A DNA stretch of 64,000 bases. It comes from an uncultured Pseudomonadota bacterium (GTDB lineage Bacteria; Pseudomonadota; Gammaproteobacteria; Steroidobacterales; Steroidobacteraceae). The stretch covers positions 120,330-184,329 of the forward strand of contig CAIKMS010000026.1 of assembly GCA_903828595.1 (NCBI GenBank), in the 5' to 3' direction. A program made the position numbers and the translations under genes. This document shows, piece by piece, positions 17,591-26,902 of the stretch. The number at the start of each line of letters is the position of its first letter. The first letter of the stretch is position 1. The notes under the pieces are model-generated. The model did not search any database. It saw nothing but the letters and a program-made list of their open reading frames with translations, and had not been told where the DNA came from.

Positions 17591-20017
17591 ATGAAAACTC
17601 AGGCGCAAGTAGTCGTGATTGGTGGTGGTTCTGTAGGTTGTAGCGCGCTGTATCACCTCACGCAGTTAGGAATGAAAGACGTAGTGCTGATTGAGCGTGA
17701 TGAACTCACCGCAGGTTCGACCTGGCACGCAGCAGGTAATTGCCCGAATTTTACAACGTCCTGGAACCTGATGAAGCTGCAGCGCTACAGCACTAAGCTG
17801 TACGCTTCGTTAGCGCAGAAAGTCGGCTACGACATCAACTACCACATTACTGGCAGTGTTCGCTTAGCCCACTCAGCAGAGCGCGTGGATGAATTCCGTC
17901 ACGTGGTATCCCAGGCACGAGCTCAGGGAATGGACTTTCAGATGCTGACTCCGGATGAGTTGGTCAAGCATCATCCGTTCGTAAAGACTCACGGTCTGCG
18001 CGGTGGGTTGTACGATCCGTATGACGGCGATATCGATCCGGCGCAGATGACCCAAGCGTTAGCTAAGGGTGCGCGTGATAACGGTGCTGAGATCTATCGC
18101 AACACGCGCGTCACGTCCATTGAGCGCGGCTCATCGGGGGAGTGGTTGGTTCATACCGATCAGGGCACCATTCGCACCGAGCGAGTCATTAACGCCGCGG
18201 GCTATCGTGGCGCTGAAGTCGCGGCCATGGTGGGCGTTTATCTGCCTATCGTCACCATGTCTCATCAGTACCTGGTAACCGAGGATATTCCTGAGCTGGT
18301 GGCCCGAGGTGCGGCGCGCTTGCCGTTAATGCGTGATCCAGATGTCAGCTATTACCTGCGTCAGGAGCGTCATAGTCTCTTGTTGGGCCCTTACGAGTGG
18401 CAGGCAACGCCGCATTGGCTGGACGGTATCCCTGAGCACTTCGCTAACCAGCTGTTTGACGATGCGCTAGATCGTTTGGAAACGTACATTGAGGCGGCTT
18501 GTGATCGCGTGCCGATTTTAGGCAGCGTCGGTATTAAGACCGTTATCAATGGACCCATTCCGTACGCTCCGGATGGCAACCCGTTGCTGGGTCCGGCTCC
18601 AGGGCTTCCCGGCTTCTATCATTGTTGTGGGTTTACCTTCGGTATTATCCAGGCCGGTGGCGCGGGCAAATCGATTGCCGAGTGGGTAGTCAATGGTCAG
18701 CCCGAGTGGGATATGTGGCCTTTGGATTCTCGCCGTTACATGGCTCATAACAATCCGAAATTCGTCTTGGCGAAGGCTATTGAGACCTACCAGCACGAAT
18801 ACGGCATTGCCTACCCGGCAGAAGAACGTCCGGCTGGTCGTCCCGCGAAGACCTCGCCGGCTTACTTGCGACTCCAGGCCAAGGGTGCTGTTTTCGGTGC
18901 CCGCGGTGGCTGGGAGCGCGCGGTGTATTTCCCTCAAGCCGGTGATCCGGTCGAGCCGTCGCTGTCCTTCCGACGTCCTGCGTGGCACGCGGCTGTAGAG
19001 CGTGAATGTAAGGTGATTGCCGAGCGAGTGGCGATTCTGGACTTACCGGGTTTTGCCAAGTTCGAGGTGACGGGTAAGGATGCACGCGCCTGGTTAGATC
19101 AATTGGTCACTGGAGTGGTGCCTAAGGCAGGTCGTACGGCACTGAATTACCTGTGCGCACCGACCGGCGGTATTGTCACTGAAATGACGTTAACCAACCT
19201 GGGTGACGAGCGCTACTGGCTGATCAGTGCTGCAGCCGGTGAGTTGCACGACCATCACTGGTTAGAACAGCAGCTGCCTGCCGTGGGGCAGCACGTTAAA
19301 TTGACTAATGTCACCAATCGTTACGGTACCCTGATCCTGGTTGGGCCTAAGTCGCGTGACGTTCTGGCAAAACTGACTTCGGCACGCTTGGACAATGAAG
19401 CGTTCCCGTGGCTTTCTGTTCGTCATATTGACATTGGTTACACGACCTCAATTGCCGCTCGAGTCAATTATGTTGGTGAACTGGGGTGGGAGCTTCACCT
19501 GCCGATGGAGCATCTGCTAAGCGTTTACGATCTGCTGTGGGAGGCGGGAGTTGAATTCGGTATCAGCGATTTCGGGTTGTATGCGATGGACAGTCTGCGT
19601 CTGGAGAAGTGCTATCGCTCGTGGAAGGCTGATCTAACCACCGAGTACACGCCGGCGATGGCCTCATTGGATCGCTTTGTGAAGCTCGATAAGGAGGGCG
19701 GTTTTATCGGCCAAGCAGCCCTCAAAAAGGAAGCCGTGAACGGGCCGCGTGAGCGTTTTGTGCCGCTGTTGGTCGATGCGGGCGATGCCGATGCGGCGGC
19801 TGTTTCAGTGGTGTACTCCGGTGATGAATACGTGGGCTTGGTAACTTCCGGTGGTTACGGTTATCGCCTCAATCAGAGTATCGCTTTAGCCTACGTGCGC
19901 ACTGACCTCGCGGTACCTGGCACGGAATTGATGGTGGAGATCTTAGGTGAGCGACGCCGTGCGGTAGTGGCCAGCGAGCCACTATATGATCCGCAGAATG
20001 AGCGGTTACGTAGCTAA
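17591..20017 (+). CDS. FAD/folate-dependent demethylating dehydrogenase, copy 2
   Basis: An 808-residue paralogue of the gene just upstream with the same domain order: FAD domain opening VVVIGGGSVGCSALYHLTQL, AGSTWHAAGNCPNFTTSW with the flavinylated-histidine position, then the GcvT-type folate-binding part containing VNYVGELGWELHLPMEH and AMDSLRLEKCYRSW. I use the ATG at 17591, which has AGGGAG about eleven bases upstream; the in-frame GTG at 17579 lies directly on that site. The two copies differ widely in sequence, so they probably act on different substrates or in sequence (for example dimethylglycine then sarcosine). It ends 112 bases before a convergent gene, with hairpins between. Confidence 0.9.
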   Translation: MKTQAQVVVIGGGSVGCSALYHLTQLGMKDVVLIERDELTAGSTWHAAGNCPNFTTSWNLMKLQRYSTKLYASLAQKVGYDINYHITGSVRLAHSAERVDEFRHVVSQARAQGMDFQMLTPDELVKHHPFVKTHGLRGGLYDPYDGDIDPAQMTQALAKGARDNGAEIYRNTRVTSIERGSSGEWLVHTDQGTIRTERVINAAGYRGAEVAAMVGVYLPIVTMSHQYLVTEDIPELVARGAARLPLMRDPDVSYYLRQERHSLLLGPYEWQATPHWLDGIPEHFANQLFDDALDRLETYIEAACDRVPILGSVGIKTVINGPIPYAPDGNPLLGPAPGLPGFYHCCGFTFGIIQAGGAGKSIAEWVVNGQPEWDMWPLDSRRYMAHNNPKFVLAKAIETYQHEYGIAYPAEERPAGRPAKTSPAYLRLQAKGAVFGARGGWERAVYFPQAGDPVEPSLSFRRPAWHAAVERECKVIAERVAILDLPGFAKFEVTGKDARAWLDQLVTGVVPKAGRTALNYLCAPTGGIVTEMTLTNLGDERYWLISAAAGELHDHHWLEQQLPAVGQHVKLTNVTNRYGTLILVGPKSRDVLAKLTSARLDNEAFPWLSVRHIDIGYTTSIAARVNYVGELGWELHLPMEHLLSVYDLLWEAGVEFGISDFGLYAMDSLRLEKCYRSWKADLTTEYTPAMASLDRFVKLDKEGGFIGQAALKKEAVNGPRERFVPLLVDAGDADAAAVSVVYSGDEYVGLVTSGGYGYRLNQSIALAYVRTDLAVPGTELMVEILGERRRAVVASEPLYDPQNERLRS

Positions 20018-20030
20018 TGACGGCGGTGTG

Positions 20031-20055
20031 TGGGTGAGACTGGAAGTCTCACCCA
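20031..20055 (+). terminator. Hairpin after the second dehydrogenase
   Basis: TGGGTGAGACT and AGTCTCACCCA make a perfect 11-base stem with a three-base GGA loop, 14 bases after the stop codon. No T tract follows. Its position between convergent genes supports a 3'-end role. Confidence 0.6.
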
Positions 20056-20100
20056 TACCCCATTTCAACTCTGGTTGAGAGCGCGCCATTATCGCTGGCC

Positions 20101-20126
20101 AGTTCCCGGATCACTGACCGGGAACT
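20101..20126 (-). terminator. Hairpin after the TIGR02466-type gene
   Basis: AGTTCCCGG and CCGGGAACT form a nine-base stem with an eight-base loop, four bases past the stop of the minus-strand gene. Lacks a T tract on either strand; probably the counterpart of the hairpin at 20031 in this convergent gap. Confidence 0.5.
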
Positions 20127-20129
20127 TCA

Positions 20130-20747
20130 TTAAAACCAATTGTAGTTAAAGCTAATACTGATGCGTTCGGCTGGCGCGAGGTTAGCGGTGACTTCGTGGC
20201 GTAGCCAGCTTTCAAAAAGGACTAAGTGCCCCTCTTGGGCTTGTATCGTGTACCAGGGCTTGTTTGCCGCCTGAGCGGTGCCGAGTTTGGGTGGTGCCGC
20301 CATCATTTTATCAAGACGTGGGTCTTCAAATTTAAGGCCCGGGCTCTTCTTTGGTACCTGCACGTAGTAAGTTCCACTCAACGTCGCTAAAGGATGCAGG
20401 TGCAGGCTGTGACTCACGCCGTACGGCATGATGTTGACCCAACAATCTGTCATCACTAAGGGCCGGTGGCTTAAATCAAATTCCAAAGCTTCGGCAAAAG
20501 CCTTGACGTGCCTATTAAGCCTTTTTTGCAGCTCGGCAAATGTTGGTGACATTTCATGCATGCGGTTAGCCGAGCTATAAGAGGTAAAACCACCCGGATA
20601 TCCTGTCATCGACCAACGCCTTCCGGCGCCATCATCTTCACGTAACTGCAGACACTCGGCTTTTAAGCGTGCATTGAGTGTGGCGCCCGCGCGGGGTGCG
20701 AGAGCGGCTGTGTACAAACGCGTTGGAAACAATGTGGTTACTGGCAT
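20130..20747 (-). CDS. TIGR02466-family protein, putative 2OG-Fe(II) oxygenase
   Basis: A 205-residue protein matching the TIGR02466 pattern: it starts VTTLFPTRLY, has CWVNIMPYGVSHSLHLHP followed by LSGTYYVQVP, and ends LVLFESWLRHEVTANL then RISISFNYNWF. The histidines in HSLHLHP and WLRHEV and the arginine of RISISFN stand where a 2-oxoglutarate/iron oxygenase fold would place metal and cosubstrate ligands. The substrate is unknown for the family. It converges on the demethylating dehydrogenases and may belong to the same metabolism, but that is only by position. Confidence 0.8.
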   Translation of the reverse strand: MPVTTLFPTRLYTAALAPRAGATLNARLKAECLQLREDDGAGRRWSMTGYPGGFTSYSSANRMHEMSPTFAELQKRLNRHVKAFAEALEFDLSHRPLVMTDCWVNIMPYGVSHSLHLHPLATLSGTYYVQVPKKSPGLKFEDPRLDKMMAAPPKLGTAQAANKPWYTIQAQEGHLVLFESWLRHEVTANLAPAERISISFNYNWF

Positions 20748-20816
20748 GACTTCATTATGCTTAATCTTATTCGGGCTAGCCTTACATTTCCGGGTGGTTT
20801 CCGCGGGGATACTCCC

Positions 20817-22601
20817 TTAAGTGCCTTTTTGCTTCGAAACTTTACGAAGTGGAGTAATGCTCTTTGCATCTGCTTTATAGACGATCTTTCCGCGAAACAA
20901 GGTCAGCTCGCAGTGCATGTCCTTGAGACGCGCAGTCTCCACGCTCGTAGGATCGCGGTCCCAAACTGCGATGTCAGCACTCTTTCCGATTTCCAAGGAG
21001 CCGGTTTCTTGGTCCAAAAACAACTGATGAGCAGCCCATACCGTGTAAGAGCGAAGGGCGTCAGCTGCCGTGATACTTTCAGCGCTACCGAAGGGTTGCA
21101 GGCCGTAAGTTCCAAGTAGTGGCTCGCGCGCTACCGATGCCCACAGGCCTAAGCGCGCCGGCAAGGGCGTGACCGGATAGTCTGATCCACCGCCGAAGCG
21201 AATGCCGTGTGCGAGGTAGCTCGCATAGGGGTTTAAGGTTGCTCCTCTAACCGGACCAAGATTGCCAGCATAATTATCACCGATCCACCAGGTAAAGCCT
21301 CCCTGTGTCTCCGGATATCCCGCGTCATAACGGGATTGCAGGGATTGCATCACCTCAATGGCATGGGGCGTTGGCGTATTGGCATGAATGATAGCGTGAC
21401 GCAGGCCCGAGATCGGGTTGTCCTCTAATACATTGGCATAGGTATCGACGACCCAGTCGATGGCGCGATCCCCAATGGCATGCGTGGCTACATGAAATCC
21501 TGCGTTGTGATATTCACGTACGACCTCGCGATAGGCCGCCGGCTCAGCCGACGGGTAGCCTTTATTACCTGCATCGGTCTCGATACTTTTTTTGTTCCAA
21601 TCCTGGTACATCCAAGCCGTACGAGCACCACCACTGCCATCCATGAACAACTTGATTCCACAGGACATCAGATTGGGAGCTGCGACAGCCGGTGGTAACG
21701 GAATTGCTTTTAGACGGCGGATAACGCTTTTTGCGTCAGCTAAGGTGGAATCACTGTGCCATAGCACGCAGACATGGGCGGAGAGCTTTCCTGCATTCGC
21801 CAGAAATTGATACGCCTGCCAGTCTTCAAGCGTGATATTGGGGTCTTTTATACCGGTCATGCCTTCGCTGGCCATGACCCTAAGATTATTAATAATTCCC
21901 TGGCGTAATTCGAGTGATGTCGCGGGTGGAATGAGTTTGACCACCAAAGACATCGCTGACTCTTTCAGCACTCCGCTGGCTCGACCATCACCCTCTCGAT
22001 CGATAGTCCCTGCGGTAGGGTTAGGAGTGGCTAACGTAACGCCTGCAAGTTTTAGCGCGGCGGTATTGGCACTTCCATAGTGGCCTGTGGTGTGCTCAAG
22101 CCAGACTGGATGATCGCCAGATACTGCGTCGATATCCGATGCGGTGATATAGCGGCGTTCCTTAAGCTTGCCCTCATCCCATCCCGTTCCAATAAGCCAC
22201 TGGCCGGGACTCAGAGCTTTTGCCCGCTTAGCCAGACTTTTCTGAATGTCGCTAACACTCGTGGCGGTGCTAAGGTCAACAGTCAGCAGGCTATCGACAC
22301 CACCCTCAGCCAGGTGGGCGTGTGTGTCAATCAGCCCTGGCGTTGCGGTGAGTCCGTGCAGATCAAGGATTTTAGTGGATCGGGTCGCTAACGCTAAGAT
22401 CGGCGCGTCGGACCCGATGGCAACGATGCGACCGTGTGAAATGGCAACGGCTTGTGCAACCGAATTGGTTTCATCTTCGGTAATAAGATGCCCGTGAGCT
22501 AGAATCAGCTCTGGCGAGCGTGCCGAGTGCGCCGGTGCAGCGGCGCAGCCAAGCAGGCTACCAATAATTAGAGTTGTGATCCTTAATGCTGACTTGGGCA
22601 T
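20817..22601 (-). CDS. YtcJ-like amidohydrolase, probable lipoprotein
   Basis: A 594-residue member of the Amidohydro_3 group (PF07969). The N-terminus is a signal sequence with the lipobox LLGC (IIGSLLGCAAAPAHS), so the enzyme is likely anchored in a membrane facing the periplasm. The metal motif is LIDTHAHLAEGG; HAIGDRAIDWVVD and GGGSDYPVTPL carry the later metal ligands. The C-terminal part returns to the small beta-domain (GSLEIGKSADIAVWD). I prefer ATG at 22601, which has GGAG eight bases upstream, over the ATG two codons earlier. Substrates of this family are amides, carbamates or cyclic imides and mostly unknown. A second gene of the same type is at 59041. Confidence 0.87.
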   Translation of the reverse strand: MPKSALRITTLIIGSLLGCAAAPAHSARSPELILAHGHLITEDETNSVAQAVAISHGRIVAIGSDAPILALATRSTKILDLHGLTATPGLIDTHAHLAEGGVDSLLTVDLSTATSVSDIQKSLAKRAKALSPGQWLIGTGWDEGKLKERRYITASDIDAVSGDHPVWLEHTTGHYGSANTAALKLAGVTLATPNPTAGTIDREGDGRASGVLKESAMSLVVKLIPPATSLELRQGIINNLRVMASEGMTGIKDPNITLEDWQAYQFLANAGKLSAHVCVLWHSDSTLADAKSVIRRLKAIPLPPAVAAPNLMSCGIKLFMDGSGGARTAWMYQDWNKKSIETDAGNKGYPSAEPAAYREVVREYHNAGFHVATHAIGDRAIDWVVDTYANVLEDNPISGLRHAIIHANTPTPHAIEVMQSLQSRYDAGYPETQGGFTWWIGDNYAGNLGPVRGATLNPYASYLAHGIRFGGGSDYPVTPLPARLGLWASVAREPLLGTYGLQPFGSAESITAADALRSYTVWAAHQLFLDQETGSLEIGKSADIAVWDRDPTSVETARLKDMHCELTLFRGKIVYKADAKSITPLRKVSKQKGT

Positions 22602-22720
22602 CGTCATGGCTCCACGGGATGGGTCTATCGGTAGAATTCCGAAAGGGCATTTCGCGTCATTATTTAAACACTATTTAGCAATGGCCGACTACGGTGTCGG
22701 CTCCAGCAAAGCGCAGACTG

Positions 22721-24169
22721 TTAGCCGGCCAGGCAGCAGTTTCGTCCAGCGGCTTTGGCGCGATACAACGCCACCTCCGCACGATTGAGCGCGGATTGAC
22801 TGTTGTCGTCATCGTTAACCTCTGTAAGCCCCGCCGATAAAGTAATTTTTACCGGCTTTCCCCTAAAACCAAATTTTAGTCCGGCGATTGCCTCGCGAAT
22901 TTTGTTGGCGATCACGATAGCCTCGGCTAGGCCCGTGCCAGATAATGCCATCACAAACTCCTCACTGCCGTAACGGGCCAACTGATCGGTTGAGCGTGTT
23001 GCTACTTTCAGATGGTGCGCAATTTCTTTCAAAACGGCGTCCCCTGCTCTGTGACTGTATTCGTCATTAATCCTCTTAAAAAAATCGATATCCCAGATGA
23101 GCAGAGTCAGAGGAGCCGCGGCTTGTTTGCGCCGCACTATCGATTCTGTGAGGCGAGCCTCGAAGGTGGTTTTGTTTTCAAGGCCCGTAAGCAGGTCGGT
23201 TCGAGGGTGCTCACGTTCCTCGGCGAGCCCGCGGTGCAGACGGGTGGTCTCACTTTCGAGTTCCGTAATTCGAGCCCGTAATCTTTCTATGCGCACGGCG
23301 TTTGCTCTAAAACGATCTTCCTGACGTGTACGAAATTCACGTACGCGGCTCGCCACCGTTTCAAGGCGCTCAGAAATCAAGGCACGCAGGCTTGCCAGAT
23401 CCGCTATGGAGTTTGCCTGTCGTGATATCTCGCCTACCTCATCGTGTACTTCGATATTGAGTTCGGTAAGGTCTCGCTGGGTTTGTGCGTTCTCGTCGCG
23501 GCTTGAGCACAAATAGGCCGCCATTTCGGCCAGGCGGTTACTAATTTGGGCGAGCATAGCCGCAGCGTCATGGCGATCGCGGCTGGCTGATTGTGCGTGC
23601 TCTCTGACCAGTTCCGTCACGTCGGTCAATACGGCAGCGAATTGCTGATCGTCGGTGACTAAATCCAGCTGGACGGCAAGGCTGGCTGCGCGTGGATTAG
23701 TCGGGTCCATAGCGCTCAGTTGCTCTAGCAGCTCGAGTACCGAGGCGATTGACTCGCCTATCGTGTCCAACGAACCGGTGTTGCCTTGTGCGGATCGGGG
23801 GGCAGACGACCGCAGGTTTTGGCGCAGCTGACTCGCGCTGCTGGCTTGTTTTAATTCGGGGCCCGCCGGCGCGGAGATTAACCCGGGCAGTTGTGATTGG
23901 GGGGCTGCGGATTTTTCTAAGGCAAGCACGGCATCACTTAATGAGTCGGACAGCGCTTGCAGCTCAACCACCGTGCTGTTGCCGCGGCTGACTTTAGCCA
24001 CGGTAGTCAGATGCAGGTCCAACCGTTCGTCCGCGCCCATTCCAACGGCGCAGAGCTTTCCAATCAGCCGGCGTAGAATTTTCTCTAGCTCAAGCCAAGC
24101 GCGTTCACGCTCTTCGTATTCACGAGAAACCTCAATGTACTTGGCTTTCCAATTAGCCGGATCAGCCAT
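22721..24169 (-). CDS. Diguanylate cyclase with long coiled-coil N-terminus
   Basis: A 482-residue protein. Residues 1-300 are rich in heptad-like charged and leucine residues (for example ELEKILRRLIGKL and RLRARITELESETTRLHRGL), with no recognised sensor domain or membrane segment. The last 170 residues are a GGDEF domain: DLLTGLENKTTFEARL, IDFFKRINDEYSHRAGDAVL, and the active-site signature RYGSEEF, preceded at the right distance by RSTD, an RxxD feedback-inhibition site. The signature has Ser at the second position (GSEEF) instead of Gly; such variants are often active. It should make cyclic di-GMP. AGGTGA precedes the ATG. It is a single gene. Confidence 0.9.
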   Translation of the reverse strand: MADPANWKAKYIEVSREYEERERAWLELEKILRRLIGKLCAVGMGADERLDLHLTTVAKVSRGNSTVVELQALSDSLSDAVLALEKSAAPQSQLPGLISAPAGPELKQASSASQLRQNLRSSAPRSAQGNTGSLDTIGESIASVLELLEQLSAMDPTNPRAASLAVQLDLVTDDQQFAAVLTDVTELVREHAQSASRDRHDAAAMLAQISNRLAEMAAYLCSSRDENAQTQRDLTELNIEVHDEVGEISRQANSIADLASLRALISERLETVASRVREFRTRQEDRFRANAVRIERLRARITELESETTRLHRGLAEEREHPRTDLLTGLENKTTFEARLTESIVRRKQAAAPLTLLIWDIDFFKRINDEYSHRAGDAVLKEIAHHLKVATRSTDQLARYGSEEFVMALSGTGLAEAIVIANKIREAIAGLKFGFRGKPVKITLSAGLTEVNDDDNSQSALNRAEVALYRAKAAGRNCCLAG

Positions 24170-24350
24170 GCAGTCACCTGATTCTGTTGAGTTTTTCGCG
24201 GTTTGGTTTGCCGTTCACGGCTCTGCGCAATAACCGTTATTGGTGACGCACGGACGCCTTTATCAGTCGGTCCTATACAGACTGCATAAACGCGGTAACC
24301 GTAATCGCTCCCTAAGTCACAGAGTAGGTTTTTTTTGACATTAACAGGCT

Positions 24351-24370
24351 GCGAAAATTCACACTTTCGC
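24351..24370. promoter_or_regulatory. Inverted repeat and promoter-like TTGACA upstream of gcdH
   Basis: In the 288-base gap before gcdH there is a T-run followed by TTGACA (24335-24340), then GCGAAA-N8-TTTCGC, a six-base inverted repeat, about 90 bases ahead of the start. A further GCGGG/CCCGC hairpin lies at 24378-24392. The first repeat would suit an operator overlapping the promoter. No good -10 box is seen at 17 bases from TTGACA. Confidence 0.35.
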
Positions 24371-24457
24371 TCAATATAGCGGGTGAGGCCCGCGCTGCCT
24401 GATCGTGTGCACGGGCGTTTGATCGAATTTTAATTATTCAGTCCAGAGGCTAAGTGT

Positions 24458-25684
24458 ATGTCGTCAGAATCGACAGGATCGAAGATCGCATCGTCTCACG
24501 CGTCCGTAGGTACCTTTGATTGGTCTGATCCCTTTTTGTTGGACGAACAGCTCACCGACGAAGAAGTGATGATCCGCGATGCGGCCCGTATCTTTGTTCA
24601 GGAACGGTTGCAGCCCGTGGTGGCTGATTCATACCTCGAAGAAAAAACGGATGTCAGTATTTTCCGAGACTTCGGGGCGCAAGGCCTGCTTGGTGTCACG
24701 CTGCCCGCGGAGTATGGGTGTGCAGGGGCTTCCTATGTCGCCTATGGCCTCGTAGCCCGGGAGGTGGAGCGTGTGGATTCAGGCTATCGCTCGATGCTCA
24801 GCGTCCAATCTTCACTGGTGATGTACCCCATTTATGCCTTCGGTAGTGAGGAGCAGCGGCGTAAGTACCTGCCCATGCTGGCCAAGGGTGAGTGGATCGG
24901 CTGTTTTGGCTTGACCGAGCCGGATGCTGGATCTGACCCGAGTTCGATGCGCACGCGCGCTGAGAAAACAGCCGAGGGTTACCGCATTACCGGATCCAAA
25001 ATCTGGATTTCAAACAGCCCGATTGCGGATGTATTCGTCGTTTGGGCCAAGTCTGACGCGCATAACGGAGCCATCCGTGGCTTTATCCTCGAAAAGGGCA
25101 TGGCCGGGCTATCGGCACCAAAAATCCCGGGCAAGCTCTCCTTACGGACGTCGATTACTGGTGAAATCGTAATGGATGGCGTGCTGGTGGGCGAAAGCCA
25201 GTTGTTACCGAATGTGTCTGGTTTAAAAGGACCTTTTAGTTGCTTGAATCGTGCGCGCTACGGTATTTCTTGGGGCGTGTTGGGAGCTGCTGAAGATTGC
25301 TGGCATCGTGCCCGGCAGTACGGGCTGGATCGCGTTCAGTTCGGACGGCCGCTGGCGCAGACCCAGCTCTTTCAGAAAAAGTTAGCCGATATGCAGACTG
25401 AGATTGCCCTGGGGTTGCAGGCCTCGCTTCGTGTGGGTCGTCTGTTCGACGAGGGTCGCGTGGCTCCGGAAATGATATCGCTAGTTAAACGTAACAACTG
25501 CGGCAAGGCGTTAGATATCGCGCGGCAAGCACGAGATATGCACGGCGGTAACGGTATTCAGGTGGGATACCACGTGATGCGGCACGCGCAAAATCTGGAG
25601 ACCGTTAACACGTATGAGGGTACTCATGATGTGCATGCGCTGATTTTGGGCCGTGCACAGACCGGTTTGCAGGCTTTTTTCTGA
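24458..25684 (+). CDS. gcdH: Glutaryl-CoA dehydrogenase
   Basis: A 408-residue acyl-CoA dehydrogenase of the GcdH type: [17 protein letters not shown] near the start, [16 protein letters not shown] for FAD contact, [20 protein letters not shown], and the catalytic glutamate in [17 protein letters not shown] near residue 387, all as in the decarboxylating glutaryl-CoA enzymes. It converts glutaryl-CoA to crotonyl-CoA and CO2, feeding electrons to ETF. Next gene, 19 bases on, is a class III CoA-transferase, the usual partner that makes glutaryl-CoA. No LysR-type gcdR regulator is adjacent. Confidence 0.95.
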   Translation: MSSESTGSKIASSHASVGTFDWSDPFLLDEQLTDEEVMIRDAARIFVQERLQPVVADSYLEEKTDVSIFRDFGAQGLLGVTLPAEYGCAGASYVAYGLVAREVERVDSGYRSMLSVQSSLVMYPIYAFGSEEQRRKYLPMLAKGEWIGCFGLTEPDAGSDPSSMRTRAEKTAEGYRITGSKIWISNSPIADVFVVWAKSDAHNGAIRGFILEKGMAGLSAPKIPGKLSLRTSITGEIVMDGVLVGESQLLPNVSGLKGPFSCLNRARYGISWGVLGAAEDCWHRARQYGLDRVQFGRPLAQTQLFQKKLADMQTEIALGLQASLRVGRLFDEGRVAPEMISLVKRNNCGKALDIARQARDMHGGNGIQVGYHVMRHAQNLETVNTYEGTHDVHALILGRAQTGLQAFF

Positions 25685-25703
25685 CGCTATCGATGGCTCC
25701 ACC

Positions 25704-26870
25704 ATGCATCCTTTAGAGGGTCTACGTGTCATTGAGTTAGCACGCGTGTTGGCCGGTCCTTGGATTGGCCAGACGCTAGCTGATTTAGGCGCGGACGTGA
25801 TTAAGGTGGAATCACCCGAGGGTGATGACACCCGCCAATGGGGCCCCCCTTTTGTGCAGTTGGTAGATGGTTCCCCGGCAGACGCGGCGTATTTTCATGC
25901 TTGTAATAGGGGCAAGCGTTCCGTGGTCGCTGATTTGCGCACGGTCGAGGGACAACAGTTCGTACAAAGCCTGGCAAGCGGCGCTGATGTTTTTATCGAG
26001 AACTTTAAGGTCGGTGGTCTGGTCAAATACGGATTGGATTACCCATCACTGAGCGCTAAAAATCCTCGCTTGGTTTATTGCTCGGTCACCGGTTTTGGTC
26101 AAACGGGTCCCTATGCCGGGCGCGCAGGTTACGATGCCATGATCCAAGCGATGAGTGGCATTATGGATCTGACCGGGGAACCGGCTGGATCACCGCAAAA
26201 AGTGGGCGTCGCGTTCGCCGATATTTTCGCCGGCCTTTATGGTGTCATCGGCATACAGGCGGCTCTTGCGCAGCGCCACGTTACGGGTTTTGGTCAGCAG
26301 GTGGATATCGCGCTGTTGGATGCCATGGTGGGCGTGCTGGCCAATCAAAATATGAATTACCTGGTATCCGGTATCGCACCTAAACGGATGGGCACGGGTC
26401 ACCCGAATCTGGTTCCCTATCAGGTGTTTGAGACCTCGGATGGTTACTTGATGCTCGCAGTAGGTAACGACGGCCAGTTTAAAAAAGCCTGTGCTGTTAT
26501 GGGGAATCCCCAATTAGCCCTGGATGCTCGTTACCTGACTAACGCAGATCGTATTGCCCATCGAGAGACTTTAGTGGCCGAAGTGGCACGCCTGATAAAG
26601 TCCCACCGGCGGGATGATCTGTTGATGCAATTTGAGGCGGCCGGTGTACCTGCGGGCCCGATCAATAATTTGGCCGATGCCCACGCCGACCCACAAGTGT
26701 TGCATCGTGGCCTACGCGTGAATTTACCAGCCCCTTGGTTGCAAGGCTCGACCGTCCCGAGCGTGCGTACACCTATTGTGTTCTCCGACTCGCAGTTGAG
26801 TCTGTCACGCCCATCGCCGCGTTTGGGTGAGCATACAGAAGAGATTCAGGCGCAACTGTCGGCGCGCTAG
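25704..26870 (+). CDS. Class III CoA-transferase, probably succinyl-CoA:glutarate
   Basis: A 388-residue CaiB/BaiF-family protein (PF02515) starting MHPLEGLRVIELARVLAGPW. The signature DLGADVIKVESPEGDDTRQW is followed by the catalytic aspartate in GVAFADIFAGLYG near residue 172. I chose ATG at 25704 because the family core begins there; the open frame continues upstream into gcdH. It transfers CoA between carboxylic acids; with gcdH directly before it, succinyl-CoA:glutarate CoA-transferase (human SUGCT type) is the natural reading. The specific acids are inferred from context. Confidence 0.9.
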   Translation: MHPLEGLRVIELARVLAGPWIGQTLADLGADVIKVESPEGDDTRQWGPPFVQLVDGSPADAAYFHACNRGKRSVVADLRTVEGQQFVQSLASGADVFIENFKVGGLVKYGLDYPSLSAKNPRLVYCSVTGFGQTGPYAGRAGYDAMIQAMSGIMDLTGEPAGSPQKVGVAFADIFAGLYGVIGIQAALAQRHVTGFGQQVDIALLDAMVGVLANQNMNYLVSGIAPKRMGTGHPNLVPYQVFETSDGYLMLAVGNDGQFKKACAVMGNPQLALDARYLTNADRIAHRETLVAEVARLIKSHRRDDLLMQFEAAGVPAGPINNLADAHADPQVLHRGLRVNLPAPWLQGSTVPSVRTPIVFSDSQLSLSRPSPRLGEHTEEIQAQLSAR

Positions 26871-26902
26871 CCAGTAGCCACAGATAGCGCAAATTGCGCG
26901 GA

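Noticed and set aside
26887..26899. Near-palindrome GCGCAAATTGCGC between the CoA-transferase and the symporter
   Set aside because: Stem of four to six bases with almost no loop; too weak to call a terminator.
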